Made by a program: the position numbers and the translations under genes. This document shows, piece after piece, positions 1 to 10,159 of a stretch of 64,000 bases of DNA. Below the pieces are notes generated by a model. The model searched no databases. It was not told the DNA's origin and was given only the letters and a program-made list of their open reading frames with translations. Where the stretch lies: assembly GCA_031963405.1 (NCBI GenBank), contig JASSUJ010000001.1:1736001-1800000 (forward strand), read 5' to 3'. Each line of letters opens with the position of its first letter. Position 1 is the stretch's first letter. This DNA is from JASSUD01 sp031963405 (GTDB lineage Bacteria; Pseudomonadota; Gammaproteobacteria; Burkholderiales; Burkholderiaceae).

Positions 1-80
1 AGACCATAAATAAAATTATTAACCAAAAGTCACGGCGAAGCTGGTGCGTGGCGGGCAGCGCTGCTTATTGATGACAGGCC

Positions 81-149
81 TTAGGAGGTGCTGCATAAAT
101 CTGTGGGCAAAAAAGGCATAACGCCGCGCAGGGGGCATGCAGACCTTCT
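81..149. repeat. Degenerate palindromic repeat upstream of first orphan gene
   Basis: The arms are imperfect: AGGAGGTGCTGCATAA on the left and ATGCAGACCTTCT on the right, enclosing a GC-rich centre. They resemble the arms of the core-and-arm palindromes found throughout the window. The rest of 1-415 holds no gene that I can support. Confidence 0.45.
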
Positions 150-415
150 CACATTTTTGTTGTGCTTCTTTGATTAGCTAATCAGTCTCAGTAGAAAAAT
201 ATATCGAGCTGAGCAATAGCTGACGGCTTACCCAGCAAGGACCATCAAGTTGATTAGGTAATACCTGTATGCGGCGTAAAGGCCGCCTGTACGCTTGGCT
301 CATTCAGCATTTTTTAACGAGCATCAGTCGCCGTGTTTGTCTTTCGCGTAAATAACTTTCCATTTTTATAGCACAAGAAAAAACTCTTCTTTGATACATA
401 GGATTAGGAAAAAAT

Positions 416-1741
416 ATGAGTGCCTATCTGGGAAACCATTCTTTAAATAATAGTTCGTCGTCTCGACGTTTCCGACCGATTTTGCCCAAGCTGCCAAATT
501 CTACGCTAAACGTAGCAGGCCATCCGCCAGAAAAGGCGGCGCCGTATTCTGCATTATCAACCAAGCCTCCCCCTTCAAATTTTTATTTATCGCCTTCTTT
601 ATTTAACACGCCGTATAGCTTCGCTTTTACGCACGTAGCCAAGCTTCTTGAAGACGCTTTTATGAGCGACTCACGCTTGCAAACTCAGCTACAAAATGTT
701 TGCCTAGAGCGCATGAACTCTGGGCAAACCTATCCTATTGAGCAAGCCTCTCACAGCGTACTCGAGGCGCTTTTTAGAGAGGCGAGTGATGTAAAAAAAG
801 AATTGGCAAAAAATGAAGGGCACGCTCAAGGTGGTAATAAAAGAAAAGCTGAGTCTTTCGCGGTCGAAGCTTCAGTCGCTAAATTGCAAGCTCGGATGGA
901 GTGGCTGCAAACCCTGGTAAGTGCATTGTTTAGCGAGCGAAAACAAAACTTGCAACAAACAACACAACAAATGTTGGCGGCTTCGGCAATTAGCCAAGCG
1001 GATCAAGAGCACATGCAAAATGATTTCGATGATCTTAATGTTGATATTTTCAGAATGTATCAATTATTTAAAGTTCCTCTGCGTAGCTTACTTGGCCTTT
1101 CTAACGATGAAGGAAACTGGGACTTGATCTTTAATGCACTTACAAAAAAATTAGGAGGCGTATTAAAAAATATGGCCTTAGAAAGAGCTAAGCCTGCGCC
1201 TAGTGAAGAACTTATTGAAGCTATGAAGATATATGCTGGCGTTTTATACGAGGCTTTTTTTGTATTTTATCAAGAGGAAAAGTTACTTCGCTTTTATATA
1301 GAAAATAATTTGCCTTTCAAAGAAAATTGGATGGAAATAAGTAGAGAATTTATAAGAATTAAGAAAGATATAAGGGATATGGTATCTCAAGAGAGAGGCG
1401 CCGATCAAAAAGATATTAAATACATAAACCTGCATATTAGTATGTTAAATGAAAATTTTTTTAAAATTTATGAGGCCTTCAGTAAAATTTTACAGCCGGT
1501 GCATGATGTTAAATTTATTTCTGAAAATTGGAATAATGTAAATTCAATGTTTGTAAAAATGTGGGAAAAGTTAGAGCTTGTAAGGAAATATAAAAGACAT
1601 AAAGAAATGCCTAATAGAAGATTGCTTAGTAATGTAGAAAGCCACTTTTCTTTAATAGGCAAAAGCTTTTTTTTGGGGTATCAACAAAGAAACTCAATAA
1701 TATCTTCTAAGACTGATATTTGTCAGGGCAATGTAGCGTGA
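416..1741 (+). CDS. Orphan coiled-coil-rich protein (441 aa), possible secreted effector
   Basis: I do not recognise a family. The protein starts MSAYLGNHSLNNSSSS, a Ser/Asn-rich low-charge N-terminus without a classical signal peptide. From about residue 75 it becomes long charged helices with much Lys, Glu and Gln. The ATG follows AGGAAAAAAT, a usable ribosome-binding site. The 3' half is very AT-rich compared with the Burkholderia-like housekeeping genes nearby, which suggests a different origin or relaxed composition. The first four residues (MSAY) match the proposed start of the IS-interrupted gene at 14601. A Ser-rich start without a signal peptide fits a type III substrate, but no secretion genes are in the window, so this is inference. 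Confidence 0.7.
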   Translation: MSAYLGNHSLNNSSSSRRFRPILPKLPNSTLNVAGHPPEKAAPYSALSTKPPPSNFYLSPSLFNTPYSFAFTHVAKLLEDAFMSDSRLQTQLQNVCLERMNSGQTYPIEQASHSVLEALFREASDVKKELAKNEGHAQGGNKRKAESFAVEASVAKLQARMEWLQTLVSALFSERKQNLQQTTQQMLAASAISQADQEHMQNDFDDLNVDIFRMYQLFKVPLRSLLGLSNDEGNWDLIFNALTKKLGGVLKNMALERAKPAPSEELIEAMKIYAGVLYEAFFVFYQEEKLLRFYIENNLPFKENWMEISREFIRIKKDIRDMVSQERGADQKDIKYINLHISMLNENFFKIYEAFSKILQPVHDVKFISENWNNVNSMFVKMWEKLELVRKYKRHKEMPNRRLLSNVESHFSLIGKSFFLGYQQRNSIISSKTDICQGNVA

Positions 1742-2078
1742 ATGGCCAAAATAATTGAAATAGTTTAAAAAATATAAAAAAGGTAACGCTATGAAAATTG
1801 CTAGCTAGTAAATGCTTAAATAATATTAGTACAGCGCTCCATAAATTTATTTATTCATTATTCCTGATCTTAATCAGCACTATTTTAATCCTATATTTAG
1901 AAAAAATAATTCTCTTGAAGAGGATGTTTGCCTAATTTAGATGGCGTAGCTATATCTTATGTCGAATAAAGTTTAATTGAAAATTTAAGAATTTATTTTC
2001 TTCAATTTGTATATCTCCTTCAATAAAAAATCTGTTTTACATAAAAATTATTAATTTATTTGTTATCAGGAGAAGAAA
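1742..2078. other. AT-rich spacer, no gene seen
   Basis: A very AT-rich spacer between two co-directional orphan genes. I see no strong terminator or RNA. It ends in the ribosome-binding site AGGAGAAG of the next gene. Confidence 0.5.
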
Positions 2079-3275
2079 GTGGGGAATCTTTATGAAATTT
2101 ATCTGGCTTCGCCAGGTAGCGTACTTACATCTAATAGCTATGCTGGCAGTTCAACAACCTTATCTATGTCTGAGGAAAATATCAGTGAGGCTTCGACGCG
2201 AGAAGGGGCGCTTGGACCAACTTATGCAGAAATAAGTTGTTATGCGCCAGTGCAATTTTTTGAAAAACAAGGCCAGCATCAAAATTTAAGAGAGCAATTA
2301 GCAGTACTGTGGAAAAATGGTGAGCAGGTACGTTCTGATCTTTGCAGAGAAATGTTGAAAAATACAAAATTTACCGAAGATTTTCAAAGTTTGAATGCAA
2401 GGATTATGTGCGGAAATGATATCTATTTGGCTTTGGAAAATCAAAAAAAGCAGTGCGATATTTTATCTCATCAGCAAATGGAACTACAAAACGACCCTAA
2501 TGTTGATTTAGCTTTATTCGTGGAATTAGATGCGTACTTAGAAAAGAATTTATTTCAGCTTGAGAAGATGAAGACTGAGTGGCCTGGCAGAGAGCGTGAG
2601 CTTGAATTGGCTTGCCAAGAGCAGGCACAACTTCAGCAAGAGTACGATATTTATCTAGCCACATTAATTCCGCTGCAAGAAATGATGGAGCAAATTTGGC
2701 GCGATGTTGAAATTCTGCTGAATGAAGAAAAGCAAAATATAAAAAATATGCTAGCTGAAGGGCGAAAATATCCACTAGCTAATCAAGAGAATTTAGAATC
2801 GATTCCATTTTTTATTAATGACTTTGAAGCTGATTTGGTTCAAAGCTACGCTACCTTAGCGCCATCTGTATATCAAATGCTGCGTATTTCATTATTTGTA
2901 CGGGCAAATTTTATTGATCCTTTGCAACAAGATCTTACTGATCAAGAAATATTTATCATAAATAAGATAATTACATTAAAGCAAAAATTTTCAATCGAAG
3001 ATGACGCTGCATTAGCACAAATGTTTTCCATCAAAGAAATAATTTTGCTCGAAAATATAATCAGCAAAGAAATAGAAAATGTTTTTGGAAAATTGGCGCA
3101 AGAAAAATCGCTCAATTTTTTTAAAAATAGCACAAAGATTAAAAATATGAATTCCTATCTGCAAGCTTTAAATGCCAGTTATCATGAAATATCAAAAGCA
3201 CATCAGGAAGTCATACAGAAAAAAAATATATGGCTCGGTTACCTACCCAGTCTTTCCATGAACCATATGGCTTAA
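2079..3275 (+). CDS. Orphan coiled-coil protein (398 aa), GTG start
   Basis: No family is recognised. A GTG start is chosen because AGGAGAAG lies four bases upstream. Residues 1-45 are Ser/Thr/Gly-rich with few charges (MGNLYEIYLASPGS), without a signal peptide or membrane segment. The rest is helical and rich in Gln, Glu and Lys, with probable coiled coils around residues 95-215 and near the C-terminus. It lies downstream of the 416-1741 gene on the same strand and shares its architecture of low-complexity start and helical body, so the two may be related cargo. Function is unknown; an effector role is inference. Confidence 0.68.
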   Translation: MGNLYEIYLASPGSVLTSNSYAGSSTTLSMSEENISEASTREGALGPTYAEISCYAPVQFFEKQGQHQNLREQLAVLWKNGEQVRSDLCREMLKNTKFTEDFQSLNARIMCGNDIYLALENQKKQCDILSHQQMELQNDPNVDLALFVELDAYLEKNLFQLEKMKTEWPGRERELELACQEQAQLQQEYDIYLATLIPLQEMMEQIWRDVEILLNEEKQNIKNMLAEGRKYPLANQENLESIPFFINDFEADLVQSYATLAPSVYQMLRISLFVRANFIDPLQQDLTDQEIFIINKIITLKQKFSIEDDAALAQMFSIKEIILLENIISKEIENVFGKLAQEKSLNFFKNSTKIKNMNSYLQALNASYHEISKAHQEVIQKKNIWLGYLPSLSMNHMA

Positions 3276-3315
3276 GAAGTGTAACGATGAAAAAAGCAAA
3301 AAAGTAGAAACACGT

Positions 3316-3422
3316 TAGGGAACCTCTGCATAACTCCCATAGCAAGGAATGCCTTTGCTGCCAGTACAAGAGTACGGCAAGGAGGCATGACGTCGCTATG
3401 GGGGTTATGCAGAGGTTCCCTA
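3316..3422. repeat. Core-and-arm palindrome, 28 bp arms
   Basis: A left arm at 3316-3343 (starts TAGGGAACCTCTGCATAAC) is matched by a right arm at 3395-3422 with one mismatch. The centre carries the family core: GCAAGGAATGCC, then CCAGTAC, AGTACGGCAAGGAGGCATGA. It lies just after the orphan gene stop and could also fold as a transcript hairpin. Confidence 0.9.
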
Positions 3423-3512
3423 GTAGCTAGTGAGGTGGTCAGCCGTAATATTGCGCACTGCTTTTCCGCAGGGTCAAAAGCTCGATAGTAAAATAGGCTT
3501 CGGTAGAGATAA

Positions 3513-3583
3513 CTAAAAGGCCTGCATAACTTGGCTGCGTCGTCGAGCTTCTTTGCTATGAGGGTTATGCAAAGGCTTCCTAG
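3513..3583. repeat. Short core-and-arm palindrome upstream of gcvT
   Basis: The arms AAGGCCTGCATAAC and GTTATGCAAAGGCTT enclose a shortened centre lacking most of the usual core. It ends about 50 bp before the gcvT start, so it lies in or beside the gcvT leader. Confidence 0.75.
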
Positions 3584-3631
3584 AAAACACATAAACTGTT
3601 GCGAAAATAAAATTAGGTATCTGAGGCATAT

Positions 3632-4801
3632 ATGACTGAATTGAAGCAAACGCCGGGTCTCACTAAGGTGTTGCAGCGTACGCCGTTGTATGCCGCGCAT
3701 GCTGCGCTAAAGGCGCGTCTGGTTGAATTTGGCGGATGGGAGATGCCGCTTAATTATGGTTCGCAGCTTGATGAGCATCGGGCAGTGCGTACTGAGGCGG
3801 GCATGTTTGATGTGTCGCATATGTGCGTAATTGATGTGACGAGTTCGGCGGGTAGCCAGGGTGCACAAACTTTTTTTCGCTATGCGGCAGCGAATAATGT
3901 CGATAAGTTGAAAGCGACTGGGCGAGCGCTTTATTCTTGTTTACTGAATTCGGCTGGCGGTGTGGTCGATGATGTGATTCTGTATTTTTTCAATGAAGAT
4001 TTTTTTCGCATCGTTGTCAATGCAGCGACGGCGCCGCATGATATCAACTGGCTTAATCAGCTCAAAGAACAACTTGAGTTTGATGCGAGTATTGACCTCA
4101 AGATTCACGTGCGCCGCGATTTAGCGATGCTCGCGGTGCAAGGCCCGCAGGCACGTGAAAAAGTCTGGCAGGTAGTGCCAGTAGCTGAAAACGGGAGCCA
4201 AGCGCTAAAGCCTTTTGGCTTTACGGTAGTGCCTAATACGCCATTTGGTGAAATGATGTTAGCGCGCACCGGCTATACCGGTGAAGATGGTTTTGAGTTA
4301 ATCGTGCCATCTGAGACTGTTGAAAGTTTATGGCAGGCACTGAACCAAGTAGGTGTGCGACCTTGTGGGTTGGGTGCGCGAGATACCTTGCGCCTAGAAG
4401 CTGGCATGAATCTGTACGGGCAAGATATGGATGAACATACTTCACCGCTTGATTCAGGCCTAAGGTGGAGCGTTGATCTTGCTGCGGCGCGTGATTTTGT
4501 TGGCAAAGAGGCATTGCTGCGTGCTGGTCAGCACACTGCATGGGTTGGTTTGATTCTGCGTCCAAATGGGTCAGCTGGTGGCGTATTGCGCGCGCATCAA
4601 AAAGTGATTACGCCTGAGGGTGAGGGTGAGATTACCAGTGGTACTTTCTCCCCGACATTACGTCAGTCGATTGCGCTCGCGCGTGTACCGCTAAACGTCT
4701 GCGTTGGCATGACGGTGCAAGTACAAATTCGTGACAAACTAGTGCCCGCCAGCGTTGTGTCACTTCCTTTTGTGCGGCATGGCAAAGTGTTAGTTAGTTA
4801 A
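3632..4801 (+). CDS. gcvT: Glycine cleavage system T protein (aminomethyltransferase)
   Basis: The T protein transfers the aminomethyl carbon from the lipoyl arm of GcvH to tetrahydrofolate, giving 5,10-methylene-THF and ammonia. At 389 aa it has normal family length. Recognisable segments are the N-terminal [11 protein letters not shown], the substrate-binding [13 protein letters not shown] region, and the C-terminal barrel signature [17 protein letters not shown]. The ATG at 3632 fits the family start. It heads the set gcvT, gcvH, gcvP, but spacers of about 300 bp separate the genes, so they may be transcribed separately. I found no glycine riboswitch in the leader. Identification is firm. 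Confidence 0.97.
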   Translation: MTELKQTPGLTKVLQRTPLYAAHAALKARLVEFGGWEMPLNYGSQLDEHRAVRTEAGMFDVSHMCVIDVTSSAGSQGAQTFFRYAAANNVDKLKATGRALYSCLLNSAGGVVDDVILYFFNEDFFRIVVNAATAPHDINWLNQLKEQLEFDASIDLKIHVRRDLAMLAVQGPQAREKVWQVVPVAENGSQALKPFGFTVVPNTPFGEMMLARTGYTGEDGFELIVPSETVESLWQALNQVGVRPCGLGARDTLRLEAGMNLYGQDMDEHTSPLDSGLRWSVDLAAARDFVGKEALLRAGQHTAWVGLILRPNGSAGGVLRAHQKVITPEGEGEITSGTFSPTLRQSIALARVPLNVCVGMTVQVQIRDKLVPASVVSLPFVRHGKVLVS

Positions 4802-5101
4802 GCGCTTTGCCCCAGTCCTTAGGAAAATGAATTTTGGCGCTGGGAGTTAATCTATTCTGCTTTGGCTTCTATTTAAGAGCACTGAACAGATACCCTCTGC
4901 AAAAATTGAACAAGCTAAACCACTCCGGAACGACGTTATGCATCATGGCTAGTACAATTTGCCTTGTTTGCATCGGCGTTCCTTGTTCGTAGTTCATGTA
5001 GCGCTTACTTAAATTAGGGCAAAATTGCAAAAAAAGTAGCAAAAAGCGCGACTTTGCCCGCTTAATTTTATTCTCACGCTTTTCTATGAAAGGAAACCTA
5101 G
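4802..5101. other. gcvT-gcvH spacer, no gene seen
   Basis: 300 bp without a credible reading frame. AT-rich sequence just before gcvH could hold its promoter, but I cannot place one securely. The ribosome-binding site AAAGGAAA is at about 5089-5096. Confidence 0.5.
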
Positions 5102-5482
5102 ATGAGCCTGCCGGCTGATTTGAAATACACTAAATCGCATGAATGGGTGCGCGTTGATACGGATGGTACAGTTTTAATGGGCATTACTGATCATGCGCAA
5201 GAAGCGCTTGGCGATATTGTCTTTCTCGATTTGCCCGCCATCGGCAAGCAAGTTCTGGCAGCAGATGCTATTGCCGTGGTTGAGTCCGTCAAAGCTGCTT
5301 CTGATATTTATGCCCCAGTTGCGGGTGTTGTCGTGGCGGTCAACGAGGAGCTCGCGAGTGCGCCGGAGCAAGTTAATCAAGAGCCATATAATGCCTGGCT
5401 GGTTAAGCTGAAAATCGCCGACCAAGCAGCCCTGGCTACGCTATTGTCGGCTGATGATTATCAACAGCTGATTGGCGCCTAA
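5102..5482 (+). CDS. gcvH: Glycine cleavage system H protein
   Basis: The H protein is the mobile lipoyl carrier that shuttles the aminomethyl group between GcvP, GcvT and lipoamide dehydrogenase. At 126 aa it has the expected size. The lipoyl-lysine motif ESVKAASD is present, with the modified Lys at residue 64, preceded by the conserved GDIVFLDLP strand and followed by the typical Glu/Pro-rich C-terminal half ending in the SADDYQQLI helix. The ATG at 5102 has AAAGGAAA upstream. Identification is firm. Confidence 0.97.
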   Translation: MSLPADLKYTKSHEWVRVDTDGTVLMGITDHAQEALGDIVFLDLPAIGKQVLAADAIAVVESVKAASDIYAPVAGVVVAVNEELASAPEQVNQEPYNAWLVKLKIADQAALATLLSADDYQQLIGA

Positions 5483-5661
5483 AAAACGCTGAATAAACCA
5501 TGCACCCCAATATGCTACCGAGTTAATTGGGAGAGGCTTTGAAGATGGGGTGTGTTGAGGTTTCTTTTCACCCCCGACCTGCAAGCTAGCCGTAGCGCTA
5601 CTGCCGATTTAGGCAGATCTTCCTTAACAAGGCATATTTATCTATTAAATGTTTCAAAAAG

Positions 5662-5716
5662 AAGCGCTGAATAAATCGTGAGCAAGGCATAAGCCACTCT
5701 GTTTTATTCAGCGCTT
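5662..5716. repeat. Palindrome with perfect 14 bp arms before gcvP
   Basis: AAGCGCTGAATAAA at 5662-5675 is perfectly inverted at 5703-5716. The arm is a variant of the GGAAGCGCTGCATAA type seen at 33860 and elsewhere. It could act as a terminator-like hairpin for gcvH transcripts. Confidence 0.8.
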
Positions 5717-5800
5717 CCTTAGTTGATGTAGTTTGTCTTGGCACGCCTCATCTATTTTGTTCATTTATTTTGTTTCGCTGATCAATTATTAAACCTAAGC

Positions 5801-8740
5801 ATGAAACCTAACACTTCTGATTTGTTTGGCCGTCAACTTTTGTCGGTGCCTTTAACTTCGCTAGAAGACCATGAAGCATTTGCTGCGCGTCATATTGGCC
5901 CGACTGCGTCAGAGCAGCAGCAAATGTTGGAGGTGCTAGGTTTTAGTTCGCGCACTGAATTAATGAATGCAGCGTTGCCAGCCGAGATTCGGCGTACTGA
6001 GTCATTGTCGCTCGGCGCCTTTACCCAGCCTAAAAGCGAAGCAGAAGCCTTAGCCGAGCTGCGTAAGCTAGCTGCAAAAAATCAAGTATTTCGTTCGTTT
6101 ATCGGCCAAGGTTATTACGGCACGCATACGCCTGGCGTGATTTTGCGAAATGTGCTGGAAAACCCAGCTTGGTATACCGCTTACACGCCTTATCAACCGG
6201 AAATTTCGCAGGGCCGCTTAGAAGCCCTATTAAATTTCCAGCATATGGTGACTGATTTAACGGCGCTGGCTGTGGCAAATGCGTCCATGCTCGATGAGGC
6301 GAGCGCAGCGGCTGAAGCAATGATGCTGTTGCGGCGCGTGAGCCGTGCTGCCTCGAAAGTTTTTTATATTGCCGATAATGTGTTGCCACAAACCATTGAG
6401 GTGGTTAAAACTCGTGCCTGCCCACTTGGCATTGAAGTGGTAGTTGGCCCGGCTCAGGAGGCAGTCGCCGCCAATGCGTTTGGCGTCTTACTGCAATACC
6501 CCGGGGTAAATGGAGAAGTGTGCGATTATCAAAAGTTAGCCACTGCATTGCATGCAGCGGGTAGCTATGTGATTGCTGCGGCTGATTTATTGGCGCTCAC
6601 ACTGCTGGTTCCACCTGGTGAATGGGGGGCTGATATCGCCATTGGCAGCACACAGCGCTTTGGGGTGCCAATGGGATTTGGTGGGCCGCATGCCGCTTAT
6701 TTTGCTGTGCGCGATGAGTTCAAGCGGCAGCTTCCAGGTCGTTTGATTGGCGTGACGCTGGACGCGCAGCAGCAGCCGGCACTGCGGCTTGCATTGCAAA
6801 CGCGTGAGCAACATATCCGCCGCGAAAAAGCGACTTCAAATATTTGTACGGCGCAGGCATTGCTCGCCATCATCAGTGCCTGCTATGCGGTCTATCATGG
6901 CCCAATGGGCTTACGCAAAATAGCGCTACGCATCCACCGGCTTACTACTTTATTTGCGGCTGGACTCAAGCAATTGGGTTATACGATTGCGAACTCGACC
7001 TACTTTGACACGCTCACGATTGCGACCGGCAGTTACACGACTGCACTACATGCTGGCGCAGCGGCGCAGCACATCAACTTGCGCCAGATTGATTCAAGCA
7101 GCGTTGGCGTGTCGTTTGATGAAACCACCACCCGCGCTGATGTGCTGGCGCTATGGCAAATATTTGCTGCTGCTGCCAATACGCATAGCGTAACCGTGCT
7201 TCCTGATCTCAATCGGCTCGACGCGTGCCTGTCGGATAAACAAATACTGCCTGAGGCAGTGGTACGCCACAGCGCTTATTTAACGCACCCAGTGTTTCAA
7301 CGCCATCACGCCGAGCATGACATGCTGCGCTATCTACGCCGCTTGGCTGACAAAGATCTTGCGCTTGATCGCACGATGATTCCGCTTGGTTCATGCACGA
7401 TGAAGTTGAATGCAACTGCCGAGATGCAACCCATTTCATGGCCAGAGTTTGCCCACCTGCATCCGTTCGCGCCCGTTGCCCAAACGCTTGGGTACCGAGA
7501 GATGATCGAGCAACTTGAGCAAATGCTGGCCGCTTGTACTGGCTATGCGGCTGTATCACTGCAGCCTAATGCGGGTTCACAAGGCGAATATGCGGGCTTG
7601 TTGATTATTCGTGCTTACCACGCTTCGCGCGGCGAAGCGCAGCGGGATATTTGCTTAATTCCGGCCTCAGCCCATGGCACCAACCCTGCGTCGGCTCAGA
7701 TGGCAGGCATGCGCGTGGTCGTGGTGGCTTGTGACGCTAACGGCAATATTGACCTAGCTGACTTGCGTGCAAAAGTAGCGCAGCACGCTAGTGAGCTGGC
7801 TGCCATTATGGTTACCTATCCGTCTACCCATGGTGTATTTGAGCAAAATATTCGTGAGGTTTGCGACCTGATTCATGCGCACGGCGGTCAAGTGTATGTA
7901 GATGGCGCTAATTTGAATGCCTTGGTGGGTTTAAGTGCACCGGGTGAGTTTGGCGGTGATGTCTCGCACCTCAATTTACATAAAACTTTCTGCATTCCTC
8001 ATGGCGGTGGTGGACCAGGTGTTGGGCCGGTGGCGGTAGCGGCGCACCTTAAGCCTTTCTTGCCTAACCATCTGGCTAGCCATTACCAACGCGAGGCGCG
8101 AGGTATTGGCGCAGTCTCGGCAGCACCTTATGGGTCGGCATCGATTCTGCCGATTTCGTGGATGTATATCGCCATGATGGGTGCAGCAGGGCTCACGGCG
8201 GCGACGGAAAGCGCGATTTTGTCAGCTAACTATATTGCCAAAAAATTGGCTCCTCATTACCCGATTCTCTATACCGGTCCGAATGGCTTGGTGGCGCATG
8301 AATGTATTCTCGACTTACGCCCGTTAAAAGAGACCAGCGGCGTCACTGTTGATGATGTGGCTAAGCGTTTAATTGACTATGGTTTCCATGCGCCGACGAT
8401 GAGCTTTCCGGTCGCAGGTACCTTGATGATTGAGCCTACCGAATCCGAACCCAAAGCTGAATTAGATCGCTTTCTCGATGCGATGATTGCAATCCGTGCA
8501 GAAATTCGTGCACTTGAAGAAGGGCAGGCGAAGCGGGATGACAATCCATTGAAATATGCTCCCCATACCGCTGCAGTTGTTACCGCCAATCATTGGCCAC
8601 ATGCTTATGCCCGTGAAACGGCCGCTTACCCTCTACCTGAACTAAAAGCGCGCAAATATTGGCCGCCTGTTGGACGTGCTGATCATGTGCATGGAGACCG
8701 TAATCTATTTTGTAGTTGTGTGCCGATTACTGAGGGATAA
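5801..8740 (+). CDS. gcvP: Glycine dehydrogenase (decarboxylating), P protein
   Basis: This PLP enzyme decarboxylates glycine and passes the methylamine to the GcvH lipoyl arm. The chosen ATG gives about 979 aa, the usual length for the single-chain bacterial form. A longer frame can be read from a TTG at 5738, but its extra N-terminal residues are hydrophobic and unlike the family. Both halves are intact: the N-terminal domain starts [17 protein letters not shown]; the C-terminal domain has [10 protein letters not shown] and the PLP lysine in [17 protein letters not shown]. It is the last gene of the glycine cleavage set. The partner lipoamide dehydrogenase is not in the window. Confidence 0.96.
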   Translation: MKPNTSDLFGRQLLSVPLTSLEDHEAFAARHIGPTASEQQQMLEVLGFSSRTELMNAALPAEIRRTESLSLGAFTQPKSEAEALAELRKLAAKNQVFRSFIGQGYYGTHTPGVILRNVLENPAWYTAYTPYQPEISQGRLEALLNFQHMVTDLTALAVANASMLDEASAAAEAMMLLRRVSRAASKVFYIADNVLPQTIEVVKTRACPLGIEVVVGPAQEAVAANAFGVLLQYPGVNGEVCDYQKLATALHAAGSYVIAAADLLALTLLVPPGEWGADIAIGSTQRFGVPMGFGGPHAAYFAVRDEFKRQLPGRLIGVTLDAQQQPALRLALQTREQHIRREKATSNICTAQALLAIISACYAVYHGPMGLRKIALRIHRLTTLFAAGLKQLGYTIANSTYFDTLTIATGSYTTALHAGAAAQHINLRQIDSSSVGVSFDETTTRADVLALWQIFAAAANTHSVTVLPDLNRLDACLSDKQILPEAVVRHSAYLTHPVFQRHHAEHDMLRYLRRLADKDLALDRTMIPLGSCTMKLNATAEMQPISWPEFAHLHPFAPVAQTLGYREMIEQLEQMLAACTGYAAVSLQPNAGSQGEYAGLLIIRAYHASRGEAQRDICLIPASAHGTNPASAQMAGMRVVVVACDANGNIDLADLRAKVAQHASELAAIMVTYPSTHGVFEQNIREVCDLIHAHGGQVYVDGANLNALVGLSAPGEFGGDVSHLNLHKTFCIPHGGGGPGVGPVAVAAHLKPFLPNHLASHYQREARGIGAVSAAPYGSASILPISWMYIAMMGAAGLTAATESAILSANYIAKKLAPHYPILYTGPNGLVAHECILDLRPLKETSGVTVDDVAKRLIDYGFHAPTMSFPVAGTLMIEPTESEPKAELDRFLDAMIAIRAEIRALEEGQAKRDDNPLKYAPHTAAVVTANHWPHAYARETAAYPLPELKARKYWPPVGRADHVHGDRNLFCSCVPITEG

Positions 8741-8755
8741 GTAGTTTGAAGCTTA

Positions 8756-8847
8756 TGTTGGGGCTTCTTCATCACCTCAATCTACGAGGCTTTGCCATTT
8801 TTTGTAGGTTGGGGTGAAAGGTTTTGATTAAATACGAAACCCCAACA
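8756..8847. repeat. GGGGTG-type intergenic repeat
   Basis: TGTTGGGGCTTC at 8756-8767 is inverted as GAAACCCCAACA at 8836-8847, with GTAGGTTGGGGTGA between them. The same words (CGTAGATTGGGGTGA, AACCCCAACAC, CCTCAAAGC) recur at 18030 and 57202, defining a third repeat family. Confidence 0.7.
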
Positions 8848-9087
8848 TGCGGATCACAAATTCCTCATTCCAAAAAACATTCCTGTTCCGGGTTCTATTG
8901 AGAGGCTTTGAAAAGGCTCTTAAGTGCTCCGCCAACCATACCTCACCTTGCGCATCTTCGCTTAGTCAGGCATCTCCTTTACCTGAGCCCACGGAACCTG
9001 CATTTTTCGCAAATCCGCACATTTTTTCTCTGCTATCACACAAAAAATTGTTCAACGCCTATAGTGAAAGATAGTCGAAATGAGCGC

Positions 9088-9192
9088 TAAGGAACCTCTG
9101 CATAACCCCCATAGCGGCGTCGCCCCCTTGCCGTACTGATGTACTGGCAGCAAAGGCATTCCTTGCTATGAGGGTTATGCAGAGGTTCGCTA
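9088..9192. repeat. Core-and-arm palindrome
   Basis: Arms of about 25 bp (left AAGGAACCTCTGCATAACCC) flank the core in the opposite orientation to the 3316 copy; read in reverse it contains GCAAGGAATGCC, GCCAGTACATCAGTACGGCA. A second copy with different arms follows 30 bp later. Confidence 0.9.
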
Positions 9193-9221
9193 ATTAATTC
9201 CTGCTGCTCAGGCATAGATCA

Positions 9222-9324
9222 TTAGACCTCTTTCGAAACCCCGTAGCGGCGTCATACCTCCTCGCCGTACTTCTGTACTGTCTTCGTCGGCATTCCTTGC
9301 TACGGGGTTTCGAAAGAGGTCTAT
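9222..9324. repeat. Core-and-arm palindrome, perfect 25 bp arms
   Basis: The arm at 9223-9247 (TAGACCTCTTTCGAAACCCC...) is repeated without mismatch in inverted form at 9299-9323. In reverse orientation its core reads AATGCCGACGAAGACAGTAC, then AGTACGGCGAGGAGG. This is nearly the same core that sits inside ctaA at 60590-60690. Confidence 0.92.
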
Positions 9325-9381
9325 TGCAGTTGATTTTTCTAGTTTTCACTAACAATTCAAGTTGTGAGAGGAGAATGCGCG

Positions 9382-10038
9382 ATGGGGCCATTTAATATTT
9401 ATGGGTTTCGGGAAGGACTAGATTTCAGTTCAATAGAAATAGGACAAGCAACGCTAACTTTTACGGCTCCTCATTCCCCAACAGAGAGTCGGACTCATCC
9501 GTTCCTTGGCAATCTAAGAACAAAAATACACCAAAATAAAAGAAAAATAGCCACCTGGGTAGCGGTTAGTATGGTCCCTGTTACCCTGATAACCGTTGCA
9601 GTGCTAAGAATGACGGAGAAAATTAAATTACCAGCTGATATTGCACTAATGCTAGGTTTTATGGGCGTTTTACTATTGCCTTGCATACCCAGTATCGTAA
9701 AGAGTCAGCGCCTCTCCCCGCAGGAGGCATTTCCTAATCTTGGACGCAGTATTGTCGCAGAGGAGGAGACTTCCTCTCGTTATAGCTCGATCACCTCGCT
9801 TCCACGCTATACTCCAAGGCCATCGAGTGTTCCCACTTATCAGGTAGAAAGCAGGCCTGATAACCTTGACACCCCCCCTCCCGCTTATAGCTTAGATCAA
9901 CGTCCTAACTCGGACGTCGGATATGCGCCTGTAGCAGTTCCTGCAGCAAGTTTGATATCTAATAGAGTAAGGAGCGACAACAATCACCCTCTGGTTGCTT
10001 ATGACGCTTTTACGTTGCCTCTGCTCCAAACCCAGTAA
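9382..10038 (+). CDS. Two-helix membrane protein with LPxY, VPxY and PPxY motifs (218 aa)
   Basis: No known bacterial family is recognised. The ATG at 9382 is preferred over an upstream GTG because GAGAGGAG lies eight bases before it. Order: N-terminal region of about 50 residues; a basic stretch (KIHQNKRKIA); a transmembrane helix (ATWVAVSMVPVTLITVAVL); a short loop; a second hydrophobic helix (IALMLGFMGVLLLPCIPSIV); then a long Ser/Pro-rich tail. The tail has three tyrosine motifs: SLPRYTP (LPxY), SVPTYQ (VPxY) and TPPPAYSL (PPxY). In eukaryotes such motifs bind WW domains of Nedd4/Rsp5 ubiquitin ligases. The convergent gene at 10160-10675 is a paralogue sharing the basic-helix-loop-helix core and two of the motifs. 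A role on host membranes is inference. Confidence 0.75.
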   Translation: MGPFNIYGFREGLDFSSIEIGQATLTFTAPHSPTESRTHPFLGNLRTKIHQNKRKIATWVAVSMVPVTLITVAVLRMTEKIKLPADIALMLGFMGVLLLPCIPSIVKSQRLSPQEAFPNLGRSIVAEEETSSRYSSITSLPRYTPRPSSVPTYQVESRPDNLDTPPPAYSLDQRPNSDVGYAPVAVPAASLISNRVRSDNNHPLVAYDAFTLPLLQTQ

Positions 10039-10159
10039 TCAATCTCTTTGCCTTCTTTATCTGCTTACCCCTCTCTCTATACCTCAGTAGTGGATGTGAG
10101 GGCACAGTAAGTGAAATAGGTAACAAACCCATTCATACAAGCGGGATCTATGAGGTGAA

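Noticed and set aside
3272..3700. Minus-strand open frame before gcvT
   Set aside because: It is made of palindromic repeats and the antisense of the gcvT start.
3425..5801. Glycine riboswitch upstream of gcvT, gcvH or gcvP
   Set aside because: I looked for the paired aptamer motifs and found only palindromic repeats; a lone GGGAGAG at about 5530 is not in the right context.
9194..9391. Open frame with KECRRRQYRSTARR
   Set aside because: It is the translation of the intergenic palindrome at 9222-9324, not a gene; useful only because the same peptide appears inside CtaA.
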